From a bacterium (GTDB taxonomy: Bacteria > Patescibacteriota > Patescibacteriia > JACQRZ01), in the NCBI GenBank assembly GCA_023246095.1, contig JAHFJA010000006.1, positions 1 through 49,122 of the forward strand: a stretch of DNA of 49,122 nucleotides, written 5' to 3'. A model generated the notes under the pieces. The model saw only the letters and a program-made list of their open reading frames with translations, did no database searches and had not been told where the DNA came from. Of this stretch, positions 1-10,288 are shown piece after piece. Position 1 is the stretch's first letter. The number at the start of each line of letters is the position of its first letter. The position numbers and the translations under genes were made by a program.

Positions 1-2697
1 GGCACAACTGGTGCCAATCGCGAAGTAGACGTCACTCCATTTTCAGGTAATCAGCATGGTTGCACTAATGGTGGCCAAACGATTCAAAGCTACCTCGATG
101 TTGATAAAAGTAATTCCATTACAGAAGGTGATATTCTTTCTACCCCGTCGTATCTCTGTAATGGTGTGTCAGGAAACAGCACGACCGGCATGACAAGCCT
201 AGTAAAAGTAACCAACGAACTATCTGGAACCCACTGTGCTAATGGAGGAAAAAAGATTGAAAGTGGGCTCGATTTAAATAAAAATGTGATTTTAGATGCT
301 GGAGAAATCACGGCTGTTGAATATGTGTGTAATGTGACGATAGGTGATGTGACCACCGGTTCGTTAGTAAAAGTAACCAACGAACCAGCAGGCCCCCACT
401 GTGCTAATGGAGGAAAAAAGATTGAAAGTGGGCTCGATTTAAATAAAAACAACATCTTAGAGGACAGCGAGACCACCTCAACTGATTACACCTGCAATGG
501 AACTCCCGGAACGAACGTAGAGGGAACGAACGGATTAGTCAGTGTTTCAGATGAGCCAGCAGGTATTAACTGTTCAAATGGAGGCAAAAAAGTACGAAGT
601 GGACTTGATACAAATGCAAATAATGCATTGGACGTCAGTGAAGTGACGTTTACAAACTACGTCTGTAACGGAATCCCCGGCACAAGTACAGAAGGAATGA
701 ACAGTATCGTCTTGGTATCAAACGAATCGCCAGGTGCAAATTGTCCAAATGGAGGGAAGAAAATTGAAACTGGTCTTGATTCGGATAAGAATGGAACTTT
801 AGATCCAAGTGAAGCTGTTTCTGCGTATGTCTGTAATGCCACCCCCATTGGTGGTACGTCAGGTACAAACCGAGAAGTTGATATCACTCCATTTTCAGGC
901 AATCAACATGGCTGCACCAATGGTGGTCAGACGATTCAAAGTTACCTTGATGTAGATAAAAGTAAAACGGTCACGACAGGAGATGTCCTTGACAACCCTA
1001 TATATGTTTGTAACGGCACTGTGGGAAATAATTCAAGTGGAAACAGTAGTATTTCTAAAGTTTCAGACGAACCAATCGGGGCTAACTGTACTAATGGCGG
1101 CAAAAAAATTGAGAGCGGAATTGACTCAAATAGCGACAGCATCTTACAAACTACGGAAGTAACAGACACACAATACGTATGTAAAACACTTGTCACTGGC
1201 GATTGTCAATCAACTTTCGAAAAACATTCGGATGGAAATTGTTACTCCATTGTCGACCCCAATATCACCAACAATCCTGTCGTTGAAATTATTAAGACAA
1301 ATGATCAGATAGGTAAAATTGCGCACCTAACTTTTCTTGTTAATGGTTTAGAAGCAACCAGCGATAGATTTACATGCGCAAAAAATAACTGTGAAACTAA
1401 TGACATGAGTACTGCTGAGGGAAACCAGCATCAGTATAAGGTCCGCGCGTATGCTTCTGACGGTTCTCAAATTGGAAATATTCAATCATACAGCTGGTCA
1501 GTTCCAGTTACAAACAAAACACTTCTCTTTCCACCTGGAGTGAATACCGATGAGGTAGAGGTGACGGCAAAGCAAGTTAACGGTACTACAACGGTGAGTG
1601 TTGTTGTAGAAGAAAGAAACTCGACATGCAGCACTGATATGACTATGCCATGTGACAAACCAGGCCCCGTCACGACAGCTGAGCTGAGCGTTGAGAATTA
1701 TCTATGTGAAAACTTATGGGAATTTGAAAGTTCGGCACCAGGACTGCCGAATGGATTTGATGGAATGGATTTCCGTACTGCATACTGCAAGGGTAATGCT
1801 GACACAAATCAACTGCCCGCGTTACTGGAACCCATCCCTATTGAAACAAGTAAGGTAGTCTTTGCTTTGGAAGATGTATTCCGATTTGCTATTCCGTGTA
1901 CTGCAACTTGCAATCCTGAGGATGAGGGTGTTGCGGATCCAAAAAACCCTGACGTTATTGTCTTGCGTGTTGGAATTAATGATCATAACTACTCCCCCTA
2001 TCAGTGGTATCTTAAAGCTAAAGCGGGGGCCAGTCCAACTCCTACAACAATAGATGGTTATCAAGCAGTTCGGGATGCTCAAGGAGTGTATATCGGCATA
2101 CCAAGTAAAAACGATGCTCACTTGTATATTTTATCATTTACGTACAATGAAGGGGCAAGTGCACAGACACAGCAAATTTTTGCAACATTTATATCTAACC
2201 TAAAATTATCCGCAAGTATTGTGGACGCAAGTGAGTCTGCTATAATAAGGAGAGATGTTCTTCGCCTTTCCGATATGGCTGATATGAATTATTTTCTGGA
2301 TGCTTACAGCAAGCTTATGGCGCCCCTGGGTAAAGTTCCTTATCCTGACTTGGCAGCAGGAAGCTTTTTCAAAGGTCAAACATTGTCAGCTTGGCCCTCT
2401 TGGCAAAGTGCGTTAGGCAATGTGCTGCGCGCAGCACTGCCAACTGATCCCCTCAAACCCTTTCCTTCATGTCCAGGTTTTGACACTAAAACATGCTGGA
2501 ATGCTCAAATAGGGAGGTTTGCATTTGGCCCAACTACAGGAACGCAAAAAGTTGAAGACGCACTTGGAAAACCAAACGTTCATGTGTACACATACACGAC
2601 TACAGATAATGGAAATACATACAAGTTGTGTATGAATCTAGAGAACCCGGGACGGTTTGGAAAAAATAGTCCATATTGCAGTACTGACTCAAACTAG
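1..2697 (+). CDS. Repeat-containing surface/secreted protein, 5' truncated by window start; tandem ~55-60 aa Cys/Gly/Asp-rich repeats (C.NGGKKIESGLD.N.N..LD..E....YVCNG..G), DUF7151-like
   Basis: Frame +1 is open from base 1 (GTTGANREVDVTPFSGNQHGCTNGG...) into the ORF at 166; at least six imperfect repeats; unrelated C-terminal region. Confidence 0.8.
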   Translation, partial: GTTGANREVDVTPFSGNQHGCTNGGQTIQSYLDVDKSNSITEGDILSTPSYLCNGVSGNSTTGMTSLVKVTNELSGTHCANGGKKIESGLDLNKNVILDAGEITAVEYVCNVTIGDVTTGSLVKVTNEPAGPHCANGGKKIESGLDLNKNNILEDSETTSTDYTCNGTPGTNVEGTNGLVSVSDEPAGINCSNGGKKVRSGLDTNANNALDVSEVTFTNYVCNGIPGTSTEGMNSIVLVSNESPGANCPNGGKKIETGLDSDKNGTLDPSEAVSAYVCNATPIGGTSGTNREVDITPFSGNQHGCTNGGQTIQSYLDVDKSKTVTTGDVLDNPIYVCNGTVGNNSSGNSSISKVSDEPIGANCTNGGKKIESGIDSNSDSILQTTEVTDTQYVCKTLVTGDCQSTFEKHSDGNCYSIVDPNITNNPVVEIIKTNDQIGKIAHLTFLVNGLEATSDRFTCAKNNCETNDMSTAEGNQHQYKVRAYASDGSQIGNIQSYSWSVPVTNKTLLFPPGVNTDEVEVTAKQVNGTTTVSVVVEERNSTCSTDMTMPCDKPGPVTTAELSVENYLCENLWEFESSAPGLPNGFDGMDFRTAYCKGNADTNQLPALLEPIPIETSKVVFALEDVFRFAIPCTATCNPEDEGVADPKNPDVIVLRVGINDHNYSPYQWYLKAKAGASPTPTTIDGYQAVRDAQGVYIGIPSKNDAHLYILSFTYNEGASAQTQQIFATFISNLKLSASIVDASESAIIRRDVLRLSDMADMNYFLDAYSKLMAPLGKVPYPDLAAGSFFKGQTLSAWPSWQSALGNVLRAALPTDPLKPFPSCPGFDTKTCWNAQIGRFAFGPTTGTQKVEDALGKPNVHVYTYTTTDNGNTYKLCMNLENPGRFGKNSPYCSTDSN

Positions 2698-2722
2698 AAG
2701 TTTAAACACTATATCATACAGT

Positions 2723-3385
2723 ATGCCAGGCGAAATTAGTTCAAATAATAGCGATAATCCCACTACTCCCAATTCAGTACAAACTCAAGTGCAGGATATA
2801 TTTAGTGACACCGATTCATCAGTGATGAGCCCCGAACCTTCAACTCAAGTATCTCATGAGACAACGTACAATCCGTATGCATCATCTGTAAGATCTGGAA
2901 CAAACAAAAAAACTATTATTTTGATAGTCGGTGCTCTTGTAGTGTTAGGTGGTATTGCTGGTGCAGCAATTTTGATTTATGGTCTTCTACAGAAAGCTCC
3001 ACAGCCCGTAGTCAATAACCCATCACCCGCGCCAGTGCAACAACCCATAACCAATCCTCCAGTTACGGCTCCCGCTAATTCCCAACCAACGACAACCCCT
3101 CCTCCGACAACTCAGCCTACAGTAACTCCTGAGACACCTCCAGTAGACCAAACTGTGTCTGATCGCGACGGTGACGGTTTGACCGACGCAGAAGAAGCAA
3201 CTCTTCACACAAATCCTGACTTACCTGATACTGACAATGACGGACTTACTGATAGAGAGGAAGTGAAAGTATATAAGACAAACCCTCTTAATGCCGATAG
3301 TGATGGGGATGGATATCTTGATGGTCAGGAAGTTAAGGGTGGATATAATCCAAATGGTCAGGGGATGTTATATAATATCAAATAG
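2723..3385 (+). CDS. Membrane-anchored protein: TM helix, Pro/Thr-rich linker, thrombospondin type 3-like Ca-binding repeats (DRDGDGLTDAEE)
   Basis: ORF 2657..3385; internal ATG 2723 (MPGEISSNNS) follows the previous stop; DxDxDGxxD repeats. Confidence 0.75.
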   Translation: MPGEISSNNSDNPTTPNSVQTQVQDIFSDTDSSVMSPEPSTQVSHETTYNPYASSVRSGTNKKTIILIVGALVVLGGIAGAAILIYGLLQKAPQPVVNNPSPAPVQQPITNPPVTAPANSQPTTTPPPTTQPTVTPETPPVDQTVSDRDGDGLTDAEEATLHTNPDLPDTDNDGLTDREEVKVYKTNPLNADSDGDGYLDGQEVKGGYNPNGQGMLYNIK

Positions 3386-3405
3386 ATATTTTGTAAGTGA
3401 ATTTT

Positions 3406-4413
3406 ATGTTCGACCTTATTGAGGAATCACTTCCTGACGAGTCAAAAAATACTGGCGCTGCTCCGCTTCCTTCGTCACTCGAAGGTACGGTGTATACCAT
3501 GCCGTCTCATCGTCCTACAACATTATCTGCCTCTGGTAGTGAAACCAAAAAAAAGTCCGGTGGTTTAATACTGATCATTGTTGGTGTTGTCGTTGTTGTT
3601 TCGGCAACTGTTTTTCTTGTTTGGTGGGTTGTATTTCCACCAAATACTTCGACACCTACGCCGGTTGTAGAGCAACCTACCACACCAGTGAGTGAAGTAC
3701 CCGCGACTCCTGTAGTTGATAACACGCCCGTTACTCCTGCTACACCTCCTTCACCAATACCGGCCCCTACACCATCAGATGTTCCAACACCACCTCCCTC
3801 TGACACATTAAGTTATGTAAAGAGCCCAGATAGTGATGGCGACGATCTTACTGATGTTGAAGAGAAGCTTTTCAACACGGATCCTCAAAAGCCTGATACT
3901 GATGCAGATGGTTTTTTGGATGGTGCAGAGGTAAAATTTCTCTATGATCCAACAAAAGCTGGTGCTAAATTGGACACATCATCATCTGTGACTTTGTATA
4001 AAAACTCAGATTTTGCATATTCGCTATTATATCCATCTGCATGGGTCGTAAATTCCGTTGATAAAGGCAATAAAGATGTTATGTTTAGTTCAGCGACTGG
4101 TGAGTTTTTCAATCTGACCGTTCAGGACAATCCAGAAAAGCTGAGTGCTCTTGAATGGTACACTACAGTCCATAAGCCTAATGCTGACACTAAGTCCTTG
4201 CAGACTATGAAATATGATACATGGACGGGGGTAATGTCTGATGATGGCCTTGAAGTCTATATGACTGCAAACGACGATACGGGGACCGTAATCACTCCCT
4301 ATGTTTATGTTCTCACTTACGACATGGGCGGAAAAAAAGAAATGAATTTTGGTGCTGTTTTCCAGATGATGATCAGAAGTTTCTTGATCACTGATTTATC
4401 ATTTCAGAGGTAA
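3406..4413 (+). CDS. Membrane-anchored protein: TM helix, Pro-rich linker, TSP3-like repeats and C-terminal globular domain
   Basis: ORF 3397..4413; ATG at 3406; SDGDDLTDVEEKLFNTDPQKPDTDADGFLDGAEV. Confidence 0.75.
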   Translation: MFDLIEESLPDESKNTGAAPLPSSLEGTVYTMPSHRPTTLSASGSETKKKSGGLILIIVGVVVVVSATVFLVWWVVFPPNTSTPTPVVEQPTTPVSEVPATPVVDNTPVTPATPPSPIPAPTPSDVPTPPPSDTLSYVKSPDSDGDDLTDVEEKLFNTDPQKPDTDADGFLDGAEVKFLYDPTKAGAKLDTSSSVTLYKNSDFAYSLLYPSAWVVNSVDKGNKDVMFSSATGEFFNLTVQDNPEKLSALEWYTTVHKPNADTKSLQTMKYDTWTGVMSDDGLEVYMTANDDTGTVITPYVYVLTYDMGGKKEMNFGAVFQMMIRSFLITDLSFQR

Positions 4414-4847
4414 TGCTTCATTTTCTTATTGAAGAGGGAGCGTCAAACGTTCCTCAACTTCTTCAAAAACGCGCTTGGTATAACAAATACTATAATGCTT
4501 GTAATAAAATATTAGGGGCAAAGGCACCTCGCATTACGGTTACTGTCATACTAACGGGCGATGAACAAATCAAAAAACTCAATGCTCGTTACCGTAAATT
4601 ATCGAGGACGACAGATGTGCTATCATTTTATTACGGTGAGGATGGCATGACAGGGGAGGGAGAAGTATTCATTTCTGTACCTGTTGCGTTGAAGCAGGCG
4701 CGACGGTTTGAGCATTCACTCGAGAAAGAAATCGCACGTCTCGTGGTTCATGGTATTTTTCATGTGTATGGATATGATCATATCAAAACGGAAGAACGGC
4801 GACACATGAGAGCCCTTGAAAATGCCGCGCTTGCTCTTGTACCGTAA
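4413..4847 (+). CDS. ybeY: Endoribonuclease YbeY (rRNA maturation factor)
   Basis: HGIFHVYGYDH metal-binding motif, family length. Confidence 0.92.
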   Translation: MLHFLIEEGASNVPQLLQKRAWYNKYYNACNKILGAKAPRITVTVILTGDEQIKKLNARYRKLSRTTDVLSFYYGEDGMTGEGEVFISVPVALKQARRFEHSLEKEIARLVVHGIFHVYGYDHIKTEERRHMRALENAALALVP

Positions 4848-4851
4848 CTAT

Positions 4852-5244
4852 ATGATTAATTATCATAACCTTAAAAAAAGTGCCAGATATGCTACTCGGG
4901 GTATGGTATCGGTTTGGCGAGAAGAACAGAATTTCAGAATAGAAATTTGTGGTGGATTAGTAGCAATATTTCTGGGTTTGGTCCTTCAATTTTCGTTTAT
5001 TGAATTATCGATAATTGTACTGCTTGTTGGATCTATACTTGCTGCAGAATGTGTGAATACTGCCTTGGAACGTATTGTTGATATATTAAAACCACGGGTT
5101 TCAGAATATGTACAGGTTGTGAAAGATATTTTAGCCGCCATGATGGCAATATTGGTGAGCGTATCAGTTCTTATCGCGCTTTTTTTATACGTACCCAAAA
5201 TTGTGACAGTCTTCGCTATTGTCATTCAGGCTATTTTCCGTTAA
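4852..5244 (+). CDS. dgkA: Diacylglycerol kinase / undecaprenol kinase family
   Basis: EEQNFRIEICGG... LAAECVNTALERIVD motif, three TM segments; start ATG 4852 just after ybeY. Confidence 0.88.
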   Translation: MINYHNLKKSARYATRGMVSVWREEQNFRIEICGGLVAIFLGLVLQFSFIELSIIVLLVGSILAAECVNTALERIVDILKPRVSEYVQVVKDILAAMMAILVSVSVLIALFLYVPKIVTVFAIVIQAIFR

Positions 5245-5267
5245 GGTGAAAGCACATATTTGTCTTT

Positions 5268-6521
5268 ATGAGTGAAACTCTAATTACAGGGCTTGATATC
5301 GGGGCAACATCGGTTCGTGTTGCCATTGCTCAAGCGCGTGACGATGGTGAAAATGCGGGTCTTGAGATTCTGCACGTCTTTGAGCAACCTACTGAAGGTT
5401 TTTCACGAGATACTGTGTCCAGTATCGAGGACGCGGTTGGTTCAATCAGCCGATGTCTTGAAAAAGCGGAACGAGTAGTCGGTGTGCCAATACAATCAGC
5501 GTGGGTAGGTATTTCAGGCACACACATACAAACCAGAGCAAGTCGCGGGGTTGTTGCGGTTGGAAAAATGAATGGCGAAATATCGCCTCAGGATTTTGAG
5601 CGGGCCATTGAAGCGGCAAAAGCAATATCCACACCACCAAATTATGAGATATTACACGTTATTCCTCGATCTTGCGTAATTGATGGACAGCAAGGTATAA
5701 AAGATCCCATTGGTATGTCTGGAGTTCGTCTTGAGGTAGACACGCGCATTGTTCAGGGTCTTTCTTCTCAAATTAAAAATTTCACCAAATGTATATATAA
5801 AGCGGGAATTGAGATCGACGACTTGGTTTTCTCCTTACTCGCTGCCGCAGAGGCTACTTTGACTACCCGACAAAAAGAATTGGGTGTCGTTCTAATCGAT
5901 ATCGGTGGAGCAACTACCGGTGTTGCTGTATATGAAGAGGGTGAATTACTGCATTCATTCGTTTTGCCTTTAGGGTCGGATCACATCACGTCAGATATAG
6001 CGATTGGATTGCGTGTATCGCTTGAAGTGGCTGAACGAATTAAGGTCGAGTATGGGACCCTTCTGACAAAGCAAATCCAGAAAAAGGATGAGATTGATCT
6101 TTCCCTTATTGATCCCGCTGAGAAGGGATACATTGCACATAAATATATTGCGGAGATTTTGGAGGCACGTGTTGAAGAGATCTTTGATCGCGTAGAGTCC
6201 GAGTTGAAGCGCATAGGGAGAAGCGGGCTTTTACCTGCAGGTGCAGTTTTAAGTGGCGGCGGTGCAAAGCTTCCTGGTATAGCTGATTGTGCAAAGAGAA
6301 GACTCAGGTTGTCCTCATCTCTTGCTCACCTTAAAGCAACGATCATAGGAGGTGAACACCTGCGTGATCCTCGCTATATTACAGTCACAGGACTCTGTTA
6401 TTGGGGGTGGCATGCACAGCAGAGAAAAGAGAAGAAAATGTCGTTTTCATCCATAAATACGACCTCAGCGGCGGATGTAAAGGGGCGAGTAAAAAAATGG
6501 CTCAAGGCACTCTTGCCATAG
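5268..6521 (+). CDS. ftsA: Cell division protein FtsA
   Basis: GLDIGATSVRVAIA actin-fold motif, SHS2 domain, VLIDIGGATTGVAVY; directly upstream of ftsZ. Confidence 0.93.
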   Translation: MSETLITGLDIGATSVRVAIAQARDDGENAGLEILHVFEQPTEGFSRDTVSSIEDAVGSISRCLEKAERVVGVPIQSAWVGISGTHIQTRASRGVVAVGKMNGEISPQDFERAIEAAKAISTPPNYEILHVIPRSCVIDGQQGIKDPIGMSGVRLEVDTRIVQGLSSQIKNFTKCIYKAGIEIDDLVFSLLAAAEATLTTRQKELGVVLIDIGGATTGVAVYEEGELLHSFVLPLGSDHITSDIAIGLRVSLEVAERIKVEYGTLLTKQIQKKDEIDLSLIDPAEKGYIAHKYIAEILEARVEEIFDRVESELKRIGRSGLLPAGAVLSGGGAKLPGIADCAKRRLRLSSSLAHLKATIIGGEHLRDPRYITVTGLCYWGWHAQQRKEKKMSFSSINTTSAADVKGRVKKWLKALLP

Positions 6522-6595
6522 CGTGTTTGCGGTGTTAAGATTGTGGTGATGAATCAGAAGCTTATTCACACCATAATTTTTTTGATCGTAACCGT

Positions 6596-7792
6596 ATGGA
6601 AATTAGACCAGAAATTGAAACCTTCGCAAAGATCAAGGTGATCGGCGTAGGTGGCAGTGGTGGATCCGCTGTAAACAGAATGATTACAACTAAAATTCGC
6701 GGTGTAGAATTTCTCGTTGCCAATACCGATATCCAGGCGCTTCATATATCTCAAGCACCTATCAAACTCCACATCGGAAAAAGTGTTACCAAAGGTCTCG
6801 GAGCAGGGATGAATCCTGACGTTGGGAAAAAAGCGGCGGAAGAAAGTCAGAATGAAATCCGTGATGCATTGGCTGGCGCTGATATGGTGTTCATAACATG
6901 CGGTTTGGGTGGTGGCACTGGTACTGGTGCTGCACCAGTGGTTGCTGAGCTCGCACGCGATATTGGTGCGTTGACTATTGCTGTGGTAACAAAACCATTT
7001 TCATTTGAAGGACCAGAACGCAAACGTCTTGCCGAAGAAGGTTGGAAGGAACTAGCGGCGAAAGTAGACTCCATCATTACGATTCCAAATGACAAGGTAT
7101 TGCAGATCGTTGACAAAAAAACGACGCTGCAAGAAGCATTTGTAATGGCTGATGAAATATTGCAACAAGGTGTTCGCGGAATATCAGAGCTTATCACCAT
7201 TCCAGGACTTGTAAACGTCGACTTTGCGGACGTTAAAGCCATCATGAAAAATACAGGTTCCGCTTTGATGGGTATTGGAAATGGAACAGGGGACAATCGC
7301 GCGGTTGAGGCAGCAAAGGCAGCTATATCAAGCCCACTACTTGAGCTTTCTATTGATGGGGCAGACGGTATCTTGTTTACTGTCACCGGTGGACCGGAAT
7401 TGGGTATGCTTGAGGTGAACGAAGCGGCAAAGATCATTACCAGCTCCGCAGCGGCAGACGCTCGTGTTATCTTTGGTGCGGTTATTGATGAAAATATGGG
7501 TGATGATATTCGTATTACGGTCATCGCAACAGGATTTCCCAACAAAGATAAAGACAAGCTCACTTCAAAGGCAGCAGAACCAACGCTTCATACAGATCGA
7601 AAGACGATGACTGGAGGCCCGCATCAGAGTATCTATACAGCACCTATTCCTCGCATTATGCGTCCTCCTATTCGTATGGAGGAATACAATGTGGAGGATG
7701 ATGACGAGGTATCACCTCCACCCGCACGGGATGTGACACAAGATGATGATGAATTGGAAATCCCCGCGTTTATCAGAAAAAAAATGATGTAA
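6596..7792 (+). CDS. ftsZ: Cell division protein FtsZ
   Basis: [26 protein letters not shown] tubulin signature, [12 protein letters not shown]-terminal tail [12 protein letters not shown]. Confidence 0.97.
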   Translation: MEIRPEIETFAKIKVIGVGGSGGSAVNRMITTKIRGVEFLVANTDIQALHISQAPIKLHIGKSVTKGLGAGMNPDVGKKAAEESQNEIRDALAGADMVFITCGLGGGTGTGAAPVVAELARDIGALTIAVVTKPFSFEGPERKRLAEEGWKELAAKVDSIITIPNDKVLQIVDKKTTLQEAFVMADEILQQGVRGISELITIPGLVNVDFADVKAIMKNTGSALMGIGNGTGDNRAVEAAKAAISSPLLELSIDGADGILFTVTGGPELGMLEVNEAAKIITSSAAADARVIFGAVIDENMGDDIRITVIATGFPNKDKDKLTSKAAEPTLHTDRKTMTGGPHQSIYTAPIPRIMRPPIRMEEYNVEDDDEVSPPPARDVTQDDDELEIPAFIRKKMM

Positions 7793-7794
7793 TA

Positions 7795-7835
7795 GCAAGA
7801 AAAAAGCGCACATAATCTGTGTGCTTTTTTCTTGC
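7795..7835. terminator. Long stem terminator after ftsZ
   Basis: GCAAGAAAAAAGCGCACA-TAATC-TGTGTGCTTTTTTCTTGC, 18 bp stem with one G.U, flanked by A/T tracts. Confidence 0.8.
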
Positions 7836-7882
7836 GTATCGGTACTGCTTTTGGTATCATTATGTATAGCAAAATTTGCTTT

Positions 7883-8434
7883 ATGCAGCTGTTTAGACTG
7901 ATAGAAAATATATTATTTGCATCTGACGCGCCTGTCGCGTTTTTGAAATTATGTAAAATTGCTCACGCATCTGCCGAAGAAGTGGAAAGCGCGCTTTCTG
8001 CACTTAAAGAAGAATATAATCAAGAACGAGGAGGATTAGTGCTTGTTGAACATGAAGAAGCGTACCTATTCGCCACTAATCCTGACTGTGCTGACACAAT
8101 AGCACAATTGCGTAAAGAAGAACCGATGGGAGAGTTGACACGGCCTGCTTTGGAAACGTTGTCGGTGATTGCATATAGAGGGCCAGTTACTAAACCCGAA
8201 ATCGAACAAATCAGAGGTGTTAACTGCTCCGTCTCACTCCGTAATCTTCTTATGGCTGGTTTGATCGAGGAAACTGACGAGACAGGAGGGGAGAGAACGT
8301 ATTCTGTAAGCATAGATTTTTTACGACACCTGGGTGTGAGCGGACTTTCTCACCTTCCTGAATATCAGCGATTACATTCGTTGTTGGTAACAGGTAAATC
8401 AACAGAGGAGCCTCTTCCGGCGCTGAAGATATAA
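7883..8434 (+). CDS. scpB: Segregation and condensation protein ScpB
   Basis: MQLFRLIENILFASDAP..., PALETLSVIAYRGPVTKPEIEQIRGVNCS; start may instead be ATG 7862. Confidence 0.88.
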   Translation: MQLFRLIENILFASDAPVAFLKLCKIAHASAEEVESALSALKEEYNQERGGLVLVEHEEAYLFATNPDCADTIAQLRKEEPMGELTRPALETLSVIAYRGPVTKPEIEQIRGVNCSVSLRNLLMAGLIEETDETGGERTYSVSIDFLRHLGVSGLSHLPEYQRLHSLLVTGKSTEEPLPALKI

Positions 8435-8448
8435 TAAATACCTATACA

Positions 8449-9246
8449 ATGTCATCAACTCTTTGCATCGCAAATTGGAAAGCGCAACTTACTCCTGACG
8501 ACGAAAGTATTCTCGCACACGATATTGTTTCCTTACTTCATCGCACTCCAGCCCCCAACGTTGAAATCGCATTAAGTCCTTCATTTTTATCGTTGTGTGA
8601 AATCGCGAAAACTACTGACTACCCCTTATCCTTGGCCGCTCAGGATTGTTACTGGGAACTATCAGCTGCCGCAACAGGTGAGATTACCCCATTGGCTTTG
8701 GCGCACGCGGGGTGTCGCTATGTGATTATTGGTCACTCAGAACGTCGACGAATGGGAGAGACCGATGCAATAATTGCAAAAAAAGCTAAGATTGTTTTTG
8801 AAACACAGAAGAAATTTGGCCTCATCCCTGTGATATGTATTGGTGAAACCGCTCAGGAACGAAAAAATGGAAAGACAAAATCCGTATTGACTAAACAGCT
8901 CTTATCCATTTTTGGTGCGTCATCACTGGACAAACATCACTCGTTTGTTATTGCTTACGAGCCGGTCTGGGCAATCAGCACGAATCAAACTCCAGGCATC
9001 AAAACAGGGTGTAGCCCGGAGGAATGTGCAACTGCCGTCTCCCACATACAGCAAGTGTTTAACGGTCATTACTCTTCAATCAAGACAGCCCCCACACTTA
9101 CGATTATTTATGGGGGTAGTGTAGATGAAAAAAATGCAGTCTCCTACGTCCACGACGGAGGAGCTCAGGGGGTGTTGGTGGGGAGCGCCAGTTTGCACGC
9201 AAAACGATTTTGCGCTATTGTGCACGCACTTAATACAGCACTATGA
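8449..9246 (+). CDS. tpiA: Triosephosphate isomerase
   Basis: CIANWKAQ, YVIIGHSERR, VIAYEPVWAI, IIYGGSV motifs. Confidence 0.96.
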   Translation: MSSTLCIANWKAQLTPDDESILAHDIVSLLHRTPAPNVEIALSPSFLSLCEIAKTTDYPLSLAAQDCYWELSAAATGEITPLALAHAGCRYVIIGHSERRRMGETDAIIAKKAKIVFETQKKFGLIPVICIGETAQERKNGKTKSVLTKQLLSIFGASSLDKHHSFVIAYEPVWAISTNQTPGIKTGCSPEECATAVSHIQQVFNGHYSSIKTAPTLTIIYGGSVDEKNAVSYVHDGGAQGVLVGSASLHAKRFCAIVHALNTAL

Positions 9247-10103
9247 TATCAGTCATCATCTCTATTCTTCTTTTACTTGGTTGTTTGGTTATAATTGGCA
9301 TTATTGTCGGTCGCAAGATGACCATTTTGACATCTATCGATACGAGCATACTACCCGAAGAACGTGCCCGTACGGTAAAAAATAAGATAATCGCTGACAG
9401 AATAGAACGTAAATTACACACGGCGCGAAAAATGGCTTCGGTCGTTACGTTACCGTTATCGACGTTTCGAAAGAATTTGGGGCACAAAATGGGTGCGATC
9501 CAAAAGGGAGTATTAGAATTGCGCGAAAAACAACGCAGAGCAGCGGTTATCGGCGGGGCAAACGCGACAAATAGTGAACCCGAACGAAAACAAGAAGTCG
9601 CTAGTTCTCTTTTAGAACAAGCCCAAGAATTAGTAAATGCAGACCGATTTGTCGATGCAGAAAAAAGATACATAGATATCATTTCTCTGGATAGCAATAA
9701 TCTTGAAGCGTATGAAGGTCTAGCCGAACTATATATGACTCAAAAAGAATGGGCCGAAGCGAGTGAGGTGCTTGAGTATCTTTGTAAAAAAGAACGTGAA
9801 GGAATACAGATAACACCAGCAGAGGAATTAGGGCAGTTGCCAGCTCGATTTGCAAAACACCTATATGAACTTTCTGAGGTCCATCAAATGCTCGACAACC
9901 ACGAACGTGCACTCGAGGAAATTCTGGAAGCAGTGAGTCTCGATAAAAATAATCCAAAGCTACTTGATGCATTGGTTGAAATGTATATTTTCCAGAAACA
10001 ACGTCTCCGGGCAGAACGAGCTCTTGAACAGCTGCGACGCGCTAACCCTGATAATAATAAACTTGATGATCTGTCCGAGCGTATTGCAGAATTGTCATAT
10101 TAA
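9243..10103 (+). CDS. TPR-repeat protein with N-terminal TM helix
   Basis: N-terminal hydrophobic helix; TPR-like helices (AEKRYIDIISLDSNNLEAYEGLAELYMTQKEWAEA). Confidence 0.75.
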   Translation: MISVIISILLLLGCLVIIGIIVGRKMTILTSIDTSILPEERARTVKNKIIADRIERKLHTARKMASVVTLPLSTFRKNLGHKMGAIQKGVLELREKQRRAAVIGGANATNSEPERKQEVASSLLEQAQELVNADRFVDAEKRYIDIISLDSNNLEAYEGLAELYMTQKEWAEASEVLEYLCKKEREGIQITPAEELGQLPARFAKHLYELSEVHQMLDNHERALEEILEAVSLDKNNPKLLDALVEMYIFQKQRLRAERALEQLRRANPDNNKLDDLSERIAELSY

Positions 10104-10150
10104 ATCCCTCTTTACAAAAGAGACAAACGTGATATCATTTCGTTGTTAAT

Positions 10151-10223
10151 GCTGACGTAGCTCAGTTGGTAGAGCACGTCCTTGGTAAGGACGAGGTCTC
10201 GGGTTCAAGCCCCGACGTCAGCT
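10151..10223 (+). tRNA. tRNA-Thr (anticodon GGT)
   Basis: 7-bp acceptor GCTGACG/CGTCAGC, D arm, anticodon loop TTGGTAA, T arm GGGTTCAAGCCCC; CCA not encoded. Confidence 0.95.
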
Positions 10224-10288
10224 TATGAATTTGAAAAAACAATTCTTTAGCGTATACTATATCTATTATCATTTACTCATGCGTCTTT

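Noticed and set aside
1-1185. CRISPR array interpretation of the repeats
   Set aside because: Repeats are in-frame protein-coding, of variable spacing, with no short direct repeats and unique spacers.
657-2121. Antisense ORFs within the repeat protein gene
   Set aside because: Shadow ORFs in a repetitive coding region; no start context or protein-like composition.
6847-7563. 238-aa antisense ORF opposite ftsZ
   Set aside because: Low-complexity Ser/Ala-rich shadow frame of a clear coding gene.
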